Positions 1-7,798 are shown, counted from the stretch's first letter. The stretch: DNA of 17,214 nt from Nanobdellota archaeon (GCA_030695605.1 JAUYQE010000130.1:1-17214); one strand, 5' to 3'. Notes: a model not told the origin generated them from the sequence alone. Made by a program: numbers and translations.

Positions 1-858
1 TTGGGAAACCCATACACTCGCGAGCAAAATGATGGCTGGATACATCCATCTCGAGTCTTCCCGAATCTTGTAAAAAGCATAAACGGTAGGAAAAAAAATT
101 GTTACAGCCAGTGCATGCGCCCATATAAAATGACTTAAGTATGCAGGTATTGCGGCAAGAAAAAACGTTGCCAACAGCGCTTTGTTCTGATTTCTCATAA
201 ACTCTTTCGCAAACAGGTAAAAAAAGATAAGGCTAAGAGAAATAATCAACGCATTAAAAAATTTCATGGTCCATTGCAATTCCGGAGAGGTTTGGTGCAG
301 AATTCCGAGTAAGATGTCGTATGCCGGCGGATAGGGATCGATATACGATAAAACGGGATCGACTTGGCCCGGTTCTCCAACGGGTGGGTCATAGGCATTC
401 TTTTCCAAAGCTACATATTTTACTCCTACGGAATGCCCCCAAGGGTCTTCATCTTCTAAATAAGGGTAAGAAAAAGCGCCTTTGGTATACATGAAGAATG
501 AAAAAGCAAAGATGCAGAGAACTCCTAGGAGTATAAGATTTGATTTGGTGAGTCGTACCTGGGGCTTGAGGTTGGTAAGTATATCTTTTACGGTTGGCAA
601 TTGTTTCTTTGCTATTTTTCTTACAAACACTCCCAACGGAAAAGCCAGGCTGAGGAGCAAAAAGATTCTCCAGTCCAGAGGGACATGGAGGAAATTTAGG
701 AAAATAGAGAGAATCGGGAATATGCCCAACCCGATGCCAAGGTTGAGCAGCTGTCTTTCCCAGATATTGCTCGGCTTGTCGCGGACAAAAGAAGTAGCAG
801 TAAACCCTAGCCCCCATAGGTAAGTAAAAAATAAGATAATGGTAATACTACTGCTCAC
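1..858 (-). CDS. Membrane GT-C-type glycosyltransferase, N-terminal part (3' end beyond left edge)
   Basis: An open frame of 286 codons runs from a GTG at 858 to the window edge with no stop, so this is the N-terminal part of a longer protein. The GTG is preceded by a strong Shine-Dalgarno (AAGGAGGGAG, 864-873). The protein is highly hydrophobic, with membrane segments near residues 5-22, 38-57, 64-80, 107-124, 200-217, 227-245 and 249-263. After the fourth segment, the acidic motif LEDEDPWGH (134-142) sits in an outward-facing loop, followed by YIDPYPPAYDILL. An acidic loop-1 motif like this is the metal/lipid-phosphate site in GT-C enzymes (STT3, PMT/ArnT), which use polyprenyl-phosphate sugars outside the membrane. 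The family assignment comes from architecture and motif. The substrate is unknown. It diverges from another GT-C gene at 957, which suggests a shared glycan role. Confidence 0.8.
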   Translation of the reverse strand, partial: MSSSITIILFFTYLWGLGFTATSFVRDKPSNIWERQLLNLGIGLGIFPILSIFLNFLHVPLDWRIFLLLSLAFPLGVFVRKIAKKQLPTVKDILTNLKPQVRLTKSNLILLGVLCIFAFSFFMYTKGAFSYPYLEDEDPWGHSVGVKYVALEKNAYDPPVGEPGQVDPVLSYIDPYPPAYDILLGILHQTSPELQWTMKFFNALIISLSLIFFYLFAKEFMRNQNKALLATFFLAAIPAYLSHFIWAHALAVTIFFPTVYAFYKIREDSRWMYPAIILLASVWVSQ

Positions 859-891
859 AATAACTCCCTCCTTCTCTTCCTATTCTTCTTC

Positions 892-901
892 GAACCGGTT
901 C
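892..901. promoter_or_regulatory. Palindrome GAACCGGTTC in divergent promoter
   Basis: This perfect 10-base palindrome lies between the two divergent GT-C genes and touches the TATA-like box at 905-911. The position would suit an operator for a dimeric regulator. A 10-base palindrome can also occur by chance, so confidence is low. Confidence 0.3.
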
Positions 902-904
902 TCC

Positions 905-911
905 TATAAAA
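905..911 (-). promoter_or_regulatory. TATA-like box for the GT-C gene at 858
   Basis: Read on the minus strand this is TTTTATA, close to the archaeal TATA consensus. It would place transcription start near 881 and leave a leader of about 22 bases containing the AAGGAGGGAG ribosome site. On the plus strand it reads TATAAAA, so it could act in both directions. Predicted from sequence and spacing only. Confidence 0.4.
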
Positions 912-925
912 GGGTATTCCGAAGA

Positions 926-934
926 CTATAAAAA
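926..934 (+). promoter_or_regulatory. TATA-like box for the GT39 gene at 957
   Basis: CTATAAAAA is centred 27 bases upstream of the ATG at 957, the usual archaeal TATA-to-start distance. This predicts a leaderless transcript beginning at the ATG. It supports 957 as the start and makes the frame beginning at 941 a shadow; that frame has GGAG only two bases before its ATG. Confidence 0.45.
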
Positions 935-956
935 GGAGAAATGAACAGCCTAGCTC

Positions 957-2693
957 ATGAGGCTAACAAAAACCACTCTTTTTGTTCTGCTCTTGGTTCT
1001 TTTGGCATTCTTCTTACGGCTCTTTTCAGCCCAGGAGATGGAAATTGGCACGGACGAAATGATTTATTCGGTTATCCCTCTGAACATTATTTCGGCCGGC
1101 CGGCTTTCTACCGTGGAGCAAGCTCCGGTTTATTTTTATCTGGTCGATATCGGCTACAAGCTTTTTGGAGGCATGAGCCTTATTACCAGCAGATTGCCCT
1201 CCGTGGTATTTGGGGCTTTGGCCGTTATTGTTATCTTTTTGATTGCCCTAGAGCTCTTTGCCAATAAAAAAGCGGCTCTCTGGTCAGCTTTTTTCTCTGC
1301 AATTTCAGGTTATGCCATCCGCTGGAATCAGGAGATGGATACGACCGCTTTCTTCTTTGCGCTGCTGAGCGTGTATTTCTTTATCCGAGCTCTTAAAGGA
1401 AATTCAAAACAGCTGTATCTAGCGACAATTTTTTTAGCACTAGGCGTTCTCGTAAAACCCGTTGTTCTCTTATTGGTCCCCGCTTTTGCACTGGTGTATC
1501 TTATGTATGGGTATACCCAGCAAAAGGGGGTTCTGTACAAAAAAGAGAATAAACTCTTCTTAGAGAAAAAAGGGCTCACGCTCATTTTTTCTTGTATACT
1601 CCTTTCTGTCATCGTCGTATCTCCCGTGTTGGTGTATAATGTTTTCGTCTATAAAGAGAAAGGATTTACTGATTATTACTTTTCTGTTTTCGCTGACGTA
1701 GGAAACAGCCCGATTTACCAGGGGCAGGAGGCGGAGTCCTGGAGCAGTGCACGGCTATTGGGGGTCGGGAGAGAGGTTGTCAGAAATCTGTTCCATCTGG
1801 ATGCCCCCTTGCTCTTTCTGGGGCTGCTGGGCATTTTTTTTGGATGGAGAAAAGAGAAATATGGAACTGCTTTCCTCCTGCTTTCTCTCATTCCGCTTTG
1901 GGCATATATCGGGGGGATGATGGGGGGAGCTAATCACTTTGTTTGGATTCCTTTTGTCCTTGCTATTTTTTCGGGCTATGGCGTCGTGAAACTGGGGGAG
2001 TTATTCTCTCAAAAATTTTCTTTCCGGTACTTTATCCCGGTTGTTATTCTTGTAGCGCTGATTAGCCTTTTCTTTGTGCTGCAGGACATCTCCGGCCGCC
2101 GAGATACTTCTATTGCGATTACTTTACGCGATTACGCCCGGGAAAACTTTCCTGATGATGCGATTGTCGTTCTGGATCCCCGCATTTATCGGGGCATTTT
2201 TGCCTGGGCCTTTCCGGATAAACATTACCTGGAAGGAACGTATTTTCCGGAACTGGTAAACAATATTGATCAGCTTCCTGGTGGAAAAATCTCGCTCCCT
2301 TTATACTATGTCGAATGTGGCCCCGGGACAAATTGCGGCTGGAAGCCCGAAGATTTCCAGCGGATCTATAATACGGGGGAAGAGTTAAGCAGTTTCTTTC
2401 GAAGCAATACCGAAAAAATTGCAGAAATAAAAGCGATCGATACATTTATTGTTTATCAGGGAACATTGTCCGCGCCACTTTCCATTTATGAGCCCATAGA
2501 CAGAACCCATCAATTTTGGTATACCCCGGTGGGTTGGAAATATTCAGAAACGGCTATTGATACCTATACGCCAAGAACTCTCTTTGATAAACTTCTCAAT
2601 GGCTTTGGCTTCTTTATCCTCTATGCAGACGTCCTATTAGCTTTGCTATCTTTGTTGCTGGTTTTTTTCCTTCTCGGGAGACAGTCCGACTAA
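957..2693 (+). CDS. PMT/ArnT-like (GT39-type) membrane glycosyltransferase
   Basis: A 578-residue integral membrane protein of the GT-C superfamily, resembling PMT_2/ArnT/GT83-type enzymes that move a sugar from a polyprenyl-phosphate donor to an acceptor on the outer face. TM1 spans about residues 7-24. The first loop carries GTDEMIYS (31-38), whose Asp33-Glu34 pair matches the catalytic acidic site of the family, followed by EQAPVYFY (54-61). NQEMDTTAF near 124-132 is typical of the next conserved loop. About ten more membrane segments follow, then an outward soluble part (about 380-550) and a last TM helix (554-574). The length suits the family. It diverges from the GT-C gene at 858, and its 3' end overlaps the convergent GMD gene by 80 bases. 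It probably adds a sugar to the glycan built by the enzymes encoded nearby. Donor and acceptor are unknown. Confidence 0.82.
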   Translation: MRLTKTTLFVLLLVLLAFFLRLFSAQEMEIGTDEMIYSVIPLNIISAGRLSTVEQAPVYFYLVDIGYKLFGGMSLITSRLPSVVFGALAVIVIFLIALELFANKKAALWSAFFSAISGYAIRWNQEMDTTAFFFALLSVYFFIRALKGNSKQLYLATIFLALGVLVKPVVLLLVPAFALVYLMYGYTQQKGVLYKKENKLFLEKKGLTLIFSCILLSVIVVSPVLVYNVFVYKEKGFTDYYFSVFADVGNSPIYQGQEAESWSSARLLGVGREVVRNLFHLDAPLLFLGLLGIFFGWRKEKYGTAFLLLSLIPLWAYIGGMMGGANHFVWIPFVLAIFSGYGVVKLGELFSQKFSFRYFIPVVILVALISLFFVLQDISGRRDTSIAITLRDYARENFPDDAIVVLDPRIYRGIFAWAFPDKHYLEGTYFPELVNNIDQLPGGKISLPLYYVECGPGTNCGWKPEDFQRIYNTGEELSSFFRSNTEKIAEIKAIDTFIVYQGTLSAPLSIYEPIDRTHQFWYTPVGWKYSETAIDTYTPRTLFDKLLNGFGFFILYADVLLALLSLLLVFFLLGRQSD

Positions 2694-3726
2694 CAATATC
2701 GAGTTCACTCGGATAATTCGGTGCATCCCACGCAAAGATTTCTCCGTTGAGGTACTTTTGCCAGCGCTCCATATCAGCTCTGACCAGGAGTTTGACCAGT
2801 TCACCGAAAGTTACTTTGGGCTTCCAGTCGAGAACCCGGCCTGCTTTCGAGGGGTCTCCGCACAAATGAGTAACGTCCAACGGGCGCAGCAGTCGCTGAT
2901 CTGCTTTGACATACGTTCTCCAATCTAAGCCTGCTGCGGCAAACGCTTCTTGAGCAAATTCGCCGACGCTGTGCGTTTCTCCTGTGGCAATAACAAAATC
3001 ATCGGCTTTCTTTTGTTGCATCATCAGCCACATGGCATGAACATATTCTGGGGCAAATCCCCAGTCCCTTTTGGTTTCTAGGTTCCCCAGCCGCAGTTCT
3101 TTTTGGAGCCCCAGCTTAATTTTCGCGACGGAGTTGGTGATCTTTCTGGTCACGAATTCCAAACCCCGCAGCGGGCTCTCATGGTTGAAGAGAATACCAT
3201 TACAAGCAAAGATGCCATAGGCATTGCGGTAGATTCTGGTCATGTGAAAAGAGTATAATTTTGCAGCTGCATAGGGGGAGTTTGGGGAAAAAGGCGTATT
3301 TTCATTCTGGGGGCTTTGGCGCGTCGCCCCATATAATTCGCTCGTAGAAGCCTGGTAAAATTTTATATTTTTCCCTAGATGGCGGATAATCTCTAGAAAA
3401 CGGGTAGCGCCACTTCCGTCAATCTCGGTTGTTAAGAGCGGTGCGTCAAAGGAATTGCCGACGAAACTCTGGGCAGCGAGATTGTAAATTTCGTGGGGGT
3501 CCGCAGTTGTTACTGCTTCCAACAAAGAAGACATATCGCTGAGATCTGCAGGAATCAGCGTTATTCGATGAATAATCCCCAGCTGCTGCAGTCGCCAGAA
3601 GTTCGGTGTAGAAGTACGCCTATAAGTACCATACACTTTGTAGCCTTTGCTGAGCAGCAGCTTCGCTAAATAGGGGCCGTCCTGGCCTGTTATTCCGGTG
3701 ATAAGTGCACGTTTTACCAATCGCAC
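2614..3726 (-). CDS. gmd: GDP-mannose 4,6-dehydratase
   Basis: Converts GDP-D-mannose to GDP-4-keto-6-deoxy-D-mannose, the branch point for fucose, rhamnose, perosamine and colitose. It is a short-chain dehydrogenase/reductase: the Rossmann motif GITGQDG is at residues 11-17, the catalytic Thr128 and Glu130 lie in QASTSELYG, and Tyr152-x3-Lys156 is in SPYAAAKLY. The GMD signature NGILFNHESP (176-185) is present, and the 370-residue length is normal. The longest start is GTG at 3726, but GGAGG abuts it directly. A TTG at 3720 sits six bases from GGAGG and may be the true start, giving 368 residues. The 3' end overlaps the convergent GT39 gene by 80 bases. Its product is the expected substrate for the two PLP enzymes encoded upstream at 4615-7000. 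The family call is very secure. Confidence 0.95.
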   Translation of the reverse strand: MRLVKRALITGITGQDGPYLAKLLLSKGYKVYGTYRRTSTPNFWRLQQLGIIHRITLIPADLSDMSSLLEAVTTADPHEIYNLAAQSFVGNSFDAPLLTTEIDGSGATRFLEIIRHLGKNIKFYQASTSELYGATRQSPQNENTPFSPNSPYAAAKLYSFHMTRIYRNAYGIFACNGILFNHESPLRGLEFVTRKITNSVAKIKLGLQKELRLGNLETKRDWGFAPEYVHAMWLMMQQKKADDFVIATGETHSVGEFAQEAFAAAGLDWRTYVKADQRLLRPLDVTHLCGDPSKAGRVLDWKPKVTFGELVKLLVRADMERWQKYLNGEIFAWDAPNYPSELDIVSRTVSREGKKPATKIAKLIGRLHRG

Positions 3727-3798
3727 CCTCCAACATCAGAAACCTCTTATATCTATTATTTGTAAAGATGCTTTAAAAGAGTTGTGATAGTTCAGTCC

Positions 3799-4545
3799 TC
3801 ATTCTTGTCTTTCTTCTGTTTTCTTTCCTACCACGCCAACAAAACAGCGAAAGAAGAAGGTTCGGGAGCCTACAATTTCTAAGCCCGCGTCTTTAAAGAG
3901 TTTTTTTAAGCCAGTTCGATCGTATGTTTTTCCATCCCAGGCTCCTTTAAAGCTGCTTTTCTTCAGTTTATACATGGCAAGTGGTCCATAGGTAAACGGA
4001 ACGCCCACAAAGACGAATTTTCCTGGTTTTGTTACGCGAACCATTTCTTTCAGGGCATCTCCCGGGTTAGAAAAATGCTCTAAGGTGCTGTTATTGAATG
4101 TCAAATCAAAAGAGTTGTTCACAAAAGGCATGTTAAACATATCGCCTTGAACAAGCGTAGCTTTACTCTTGAGCGTATCCCGTGCTATTTTGAGGGGGAG
4201 AGCTGCGTAGTCTAAAGCGAACGCTTCTTGGCCTTCCTCTTGGAGCATGGCAGACACATATGCAGAGCCGCCACCTGGTTCCAGCGTCTTTTCGCTCGGA
4301 TGCACGTATTTTTTGAGATATCTTTTCAGCTGGAGGTTCATCATTTTCCGTAAAAAATCAAGAATTTCATCATAGATGGGCACTCTTTTCCAATAGCTGT
4401 CCCAGGTTTTTGTGTCTTTATCTTCTCCGAAAGAAAAAATGGCTGCTGTTATGGGATAGGGCTTTTTGCAGCTTTTGCAAACAACAACGCTCGATTCCGC
4501 CATACAAAGAGAATGGCAGTCCGGACAACGAAATAGGTTTTCCAT
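3799..4545 (-). CDS. SAM-dependent methyltransferase with N-terminal zinc ribbon
   Basis: A class I methyltransferase, probably acting on a sugar or glycan intermediate given its neighbours. Numbered from an alternative TTG at 4551, Cys9, Cys12, Cys25 and Cys28 form a small Cx2C...Cx2C zinc ribbon. The Rossmann methyltransferase core follows: motif I LEPGGG (90-95), acidic Asp114 at the end of strand 2, GDMF at about 136-139, and motif IV-like FDLTFNNSTLEHF (148-160). The C-terminus is a mixed alpha/beta cap. I prefer ATG 4545 over TTG 4551; neither has a clear Shine-Dalgarno. The gene lies 69 bases downstream of the ColD-like gene on the same strand, so it may belong to the same transcript. 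The methyl acceptor cannot be told from sequence; other small-molecule or RNA acceptors are possible. Confidence 0.8.
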   Translation of the reverse strand: MENLFRCPDCHSLCMAESSVVVCKSCKKPYPITAAIFSFGEDKDTKTWDSYWKRVPIYDEILDFLRKMMNLQLKRYLKKYVHPSEKTLEPGGGSAYVSAMLQEEGQEAFALDYAALPLKIARDTLKSKATLVQGDMFNMPFVNNSFDLTFNNSTLEHFSNPGDALKEMVRVTKPGKFVFVGVPFTYGPLAMYKLKKSSFKGAWDGKTYDRTGLKKLFKDAGLEIVGSRTFFFRCFVGVVGKKTEERQE

Positions 4546-4576
4546 GGGCAAACAGCTCTGTTCTTACGACCTTTCT

Positions 4577-4589
4577 CCCGGTCACCGGG
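4577..4589. repeat. 13-base GC-rich palindrome upstream of the zinc-ribbon methyltransferase
   Basis: CCCGGT and ACCGGG flank one central base, between the ColD-like gene (stop at 4615) and the methyltransferase start (4545). No T-run follows on the minus strand, so it is not a typical archaeal terminator. It could be a small RNA hairpin in the intercistronic region or a protein-binding site. Confidence 0.4.
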
Positions 4590-4614
4590 GATATAGTGAG
4601 GGCCAGTACCTTTG

Positions 4615-5856
4615 CTATATAACTATTTCTCTTGCAGAATACTCTCTCTTCTGTTGATTATATTGGGCAAAAAAAGCATCAAACACCCCTAAAACATACT
4701 GAAGATCCCGACGGGTCAGCTCCGGATGGCAGCCGATATAGAAACCATGCTGATTAATATACTTTGCAATGGGAAATCTTTCTTCTAACTCTTCTCCGAA
4801 TAACTTTTTTTTGTAGGGTTGGTTCGTGAGTGGCAACATATCCCTGGTTTCAATATTCCTCTGTTCCAAAAAGAACGTGAGCTCCTGTTTCTTAATCGAG
4901 GGGGTTTTAATCACCAGGGGAAACATCATAAAAGAGTGTTCTGCACCCGGAAGCAGTGCCGGAAGCTGCAGATACTGTTCCCATTTCTGTAATCCCTGAA
5001 GAAGGACCTGTGCATTTTTCCTCCTTTTAGGGATATTCTTATCGATCTCTTCAAGCTGTGCCAATCCTAAAGCTGCTTCCATCTCCGTTGCTCGATAACT
5101 GTACCCCAAACGAATGAAGCTAAATCTTTTCTCCATAATCATCTTTAACTTTTGAGGATCATCCGTTGCATCATGATCCATCGAAAAGTAAATAGCATCC
5201 CGGCCATGGTTGGCCAAGCTTCGTAATAAAACGGCTAATTCGCGGTTGCTGGTGACTGCTAGGCCGCCAACTCCCGTACAGATAATATGGCACGCATACG
5301 TGGAAAAACAAGAAATATCCCCGAAGCTGCCGACGCTTTTCCCTTTGTAGCGGGCAAACATTGTTTCACAACTGTCTTCAATAACACGAAGGTTATGTCT
5401 TTTTGCAAGGGCCATAAGAGGGTCCATGTCGGCAGGCTGCCCGAATAAGTGGACTACCATGATGGCTTTTGTTTTCGGCGTTATTGCTCCCTCAATGGTA
5501 TGGGGGTCAATATTATAGTGCCGTGCATCCACATCCACAAAGACCGGTGTTAAATTGTTTTTAAGAATGACATTTGAACTTGCCACAAAGGTCAGGGCTG
5601 GAACGATAATTTCATCACCATCATTCCATTGATATCTCTCTTTGAGAGCAGCAACGGCTATTTGTAAAGCACTTGTTCCGGAGTTAACAAAAACACCATA
5701 CGAAGAATCGTGTGCTTGGGCCAGCGCTTGCTCAAAGCGTTCCGAGAACGGGCCATAACTGAGACGATTACTTCTTATCACTTCATGTAAATATTTTTTC
5801 GCACGCTTGGATATTTTAACGGAACCCACCCCTATCTGTTTGTTGCTTGGAATCAT
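4615..5856 (-). CDS. ColD-like PLP/PMP sugar 3-dehydratase (DegT/DnrJ family, Lys replaced by His)
   Basis: A fold type I PLP enzyme of the DegT/DnrJ/EryC1/StrS family, 413 residues. The PLP-phosphate motif NSGTSAL is at 58-64, and the pyridine-nitrogen Asp161 lies in VIEDSCE. Where aminotransferases of this family carry the Schiff-base lysine, the sequence reads STYACHIICTGVGG, placing His190 in that position (codon 5287-5289). In established cases this swap marks sugar 3-dehydratases: ColD (GDP-4-keto-6-deoxymannose 3-dehydratase) and the E1/RfbH enzymes. The region after ANHGRD (216-220) lacks the cysteines of the E1 Fe-S cluster, which favours a ColD-like enzyme. The ATG start has G-rich sequence upstream and lies 13 bases after the PerA-like gene. 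The expected product is GDP-4-keto-3,6-dideoxymannose, but specificity is inferred from gmd nearby. An alternative is a related His-type subfamily with another substrate. Confidence 0.8.
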   Translation of the reverse strand: MIPSNKQIGVGSVKISKRAKKYLHEVIRSNRLSYGPFSERFEQALAQAHDSSYGVFVNSGTSALQIAVAALKERYQWNDGDEIIVPALTFVASSNVILKNNLTPVFVDVDARHYNIDPHTIEGAITPKTKAIMVVHLFGQPADMDPLMALAKRHNLRVIEDSCETMFARYKGKSVGSFGDISCFSTYACHIICTGVGGLAVTSNRELAVLLRSLANHGRDAIYFSMDHDATDDPQKLKMIMEKRFSFIRLGYSYRATEMEAALGLAQLEEIDKNIPKRRKNAQVLLQGLQKWEQYLQLPALLPGAEHSFMMFPLVIKTPSIKKQELTFFLEQRNIETRDMLPLTNQPYKKKLFGEELEERFPIAKYINQHGFYIGCHPELTRRDLQYVLGVFDAFFAQYNQQKREYSAREIVI

Positions 5857-5869
5857 CCTCTTGGTCCCC

Positions 5870-7000
5870 CTACTCCCTTTTTATCTTTTTTAAGCTTTCT
5901 TTAATGGCTTCTGCCATGTATTCTAAATCTTCTGGCGTTAAGCGTGGATAGCAGCCGACATACAAACCATTTTCTCCGACTAATTCAGCATTTGGATAGC
6001 TTTGTCCAGGAGATCCCCAGCTCTTTTTATAGTACGGCTGATCACACATCGGGCGAAACAACGTCCGTACTTCTATCCCCCGCTGTTCAAGAAATTCTTT
6101 TACTCTATCACGAAGCCCAGGACATTTCAAGAAGAGGGGATAACTAAAATAAACGCCGAACTCATGCTCTTTCTCTTCCGGCAACTGCAGCTCGGGGATG
6201 CCCTGAAGGGAGCGGGTAAGATATGCTGCATTTTTTCGGCGTTGTTGTATGAGGCGATCAATTTTCCGCAGTTGGGCGAGCCCTATGGCCGCCTGCAGAT
6301 TGGTAAATTTAAAGTTGTAGCCAAATAGTGTATAACAATAGTCTGATCGAGAGATCTCTCGGCCATAATTTCGGATAATGCGTGCTCGTTCCGCGACCTG
6401 TGCATTATTTGTTGCAATGAAACCACCCTCGCCCGTAGTAATAATCTTATTTATATTCAAAGAAAAACAGCCGACTTCCCCAAAAGAACCGGTCATTTTC
6501 TGATGCCACTTTGCTCCTAAAGATTGTGCACAATCCTCAATGACCGGCAGGCTGTGCTTTTGAGCTATTTCCAAAATCCTACTCATATTTGCTGGACGCC
6601 CATAGAGATGAACCGGTAAAATGGCTCCCGTTTTTTTGGTGATGTGCTTTTCAATCTGTTCTGGATCAATATTATAATCTTGAGGAGAAATATCAACCAT
6701 CACGGGCGTGTTCCCGGAATGGAGGATGCTATTTGCCGTCGGCGCACAACTGGTTGTTGTCGTGATAACCTCTTTATTTTCGATTCCTAAAGCCCGTAAG
6801 TCTACTTCAAGGGCAGCGGTTCCCGAATTAACGGTGACTACCTGCTCCACACCGACGTACTGAGCTAAGTTTTTTTCAAATTCTTCCAACTCGTTTCCGC
6901 GAGCAATCCAGCCACTGCGTACCACTCGGGTGACTTCTTGCACTTCATCTTCATCAATGTCCGGAACTCCGACGGGAATACTTTTTTGTGCTGTGGTCAT
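5870..7000 (-). CDS. PLP-dependent sugar 4-aminotransferase, perosamine-synthase-like (DegT/DnrJ family)
   Basis: A DegT/DnrJ/EryC1/StrS aminotransferase, 376 residues, the usual length. NSGTAAL at 58-64 binds the cofactor phosphate. Asp156 in VIEDCAQS contacts the pyridine nitrogen, and Lys185 in LNINKIITTGEGG is the Schiff-base lysine, so this member is a real transaminase, unlike its downstream neighbour. With gmd in the same locus, the best guess is GDP-4-keto-6-deoxymannose 4-aminotransferase (PerA/RfbE type), which makes GDP-perosamine from glutamate. Other 4-keto or 3-keto nucleotide sugars cannot be excluded. The gene starts at an ATG with only A/G-rich sequence upstream. It is followed after 13 bases by the ColD-like gene, almost certainly one operon, and lies 84 bases after the methyltransferase at 7085. 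Confidence 0.85.
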   Translation of the reverse strand: MTTAQKSIPVGVPDIDEDEVQEVTRVVRSGWIARGNELEEFEKNLAQYVGVEQVVTVNSGTAALEVDLRALGIENKEVITTTTSCAPTANSILHSGNTPVMVDISPQDYNIDPEQIEKHITKKTGAILPVHLYGRPANMSRILEIAQKHSLPVIEDCAQSLGAKWHQKMTGSFGEVGCFSLNINKIITTGEGGFIATNNAQVAERARIIRNYGREISRSDYCYTLFGYNFKFTNLQAAIGLAQLRKIDRLIQQRRKNAAYLTRSLQGIPELQLPEEKEHEFGVYFSYPLFLKCPGLRDRVKEFLEQRGIEVRTLFRPMCDQPYYKKSWGSPGQSYPNAELVGENGLYVGCYPRLTPEDLEYMAEAIKESLKKIKRE

Positions 7001-7084
7001 ATGTTCTTTCTCTTTTTAGGGGTATTTCCTCTAGTCAAAGGTGGTTTCCGAGTAACAGAGATTCTTGGGATTTAAAAGTTTTGT

Positions 7085-7798
7085 TCATTTCTGATACTGC
7101 ACTACGGAAACCCAGCAGCAGGAGCGCAGCCAAGGGCAAAGCTTGAACAGGAATCTCTCTCTTTTTGCAACAAAATGATAAAGCTCTTGGAGAACAGTGC
7201 TCTTCCCGTACAATATGGGTAAAAGAGCAGATGAAAAAAGATAGAACTCTTGGTGGGAAAAATGAGAAAAATACCGTTTGCTCTCCCGAAACATGCGCAG
7301 CGTTGCATATCGCGGCTTCATTTTCTTGTACGGCGAAAAAAATCGATAAAGCTGAACAAAGGGCGCATAGCGCAGAGGCTCTATGGTAATCAGTTTTCCC
7401 CCTTTTTTTAGAACCCGAGAGCACTCCCCCATCACTTTCTGCAGGTTGACGTGCATCAATACGGAATTGCAGTAAATAAGGTCAAAGTGATTGTCTGCAA
7501 AAGACATGTTTTCTGCATCCATCTGTTCGATCTGGAGGAAGGCCTTTCTCTTCTGAGCACGTTCTTCGGTCATTTTTAGGCTTTCTAATGAGATATCAAT
7601 TACCGTTACCTCTGCTCCCCGTGCAGAAAAAAAACAGGCCTGTTCCCCTGAACCGCCTCCAATCTCCAACACTTTCTTACTTTGTATCTCTCCCAGCAGT
7701 TCATACGAATAGGAGATTGCCGTTTGAAATGCCTGTGAAAAGATATCACCTGCACTGCCTTTCCACTGCTGGTCGTAATACTCTCGCACCGTTTTCAT
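7085..7798 (-). CDS. Class I SAM-dependent methyltransferase
   Basis: A 237-residue protein with a standard Rossmann methyltransferase core: motif I VLEIGGGSGE (43-52), acidic Asp68 in VIDIS, the DAENM motif near 94-98, and FDLIYCNSVLMHV (105-117). The C-terminal 90 residues are rich in aromatic and basic residues (FVQLYRFFSPYKKMKPR and onward) and might lie at the membrane surface. The ATG overlaps the TGA stop of the upstream GT2 gene by four bases (ATGA), so the two are probably translationally coupled. The acceptor is unknown. In this context an O- or N-methylation of a glycan sugar or a lipid-linked precursor is plausible. Confidence 0.8.
   Translation of the reverse strand: MKTVREYYDQQWKGSAGDIFSQAFQTAISYSYELLGEIQSKKVLEIGGGSGEQACFFSARGAEVTVIDISLESLKMTEERAQKRKAFLQIEQMDAENMSFADNHFDLIYCNSVLMHVNLQKVMGECSRVLKKGGKLITIEPLRYAPFVQLYRFFSPYKKMKPRYATLRMFRESKRYFSHFSHQEFYLFSSALLPILYGKSTVLQELYHFVAKRERFLFKLCPWLRSCCWVSVVQYQK

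Noticed and set aside
449..823. Two opposing frames (minus 449-817, plus 482-823) that look like genes
   Set aside because: Both are shadows of the minus-strand GT-C membrane protein, which is open from 858 to the window edge and has a strong ribosome site and a sensible TM pattern.
941..1267. Plus-strand frame of 108 codons starting at an ATG just after GGAG
   Set aside because: It overlaps the clear GT39 membrane protein in another frame, its translation has no family features, and GGAG is only two bases from the ATG.
4577..4589. Reading the GC palindrome as an intrinsic terminator
   Set aside because: No T-run follows on the minus strand, and downstream genes in the same direction suggest continued transcription.
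4615..5856. Calling the His-type DegT protein a broken aminotransferase pseudogene
   Set aside because: The frame is intact over its full length, all other PLP residues are kept, and His at this position is a known functional variant in ColD and E1.
7035..7424. Minus-strand 129-codon frame at the end of the methyltransferase
   Set aside because: It overlaps the 7085-7798 methyltransferase in a different frame; its composition is low-complexity and it has no motif.
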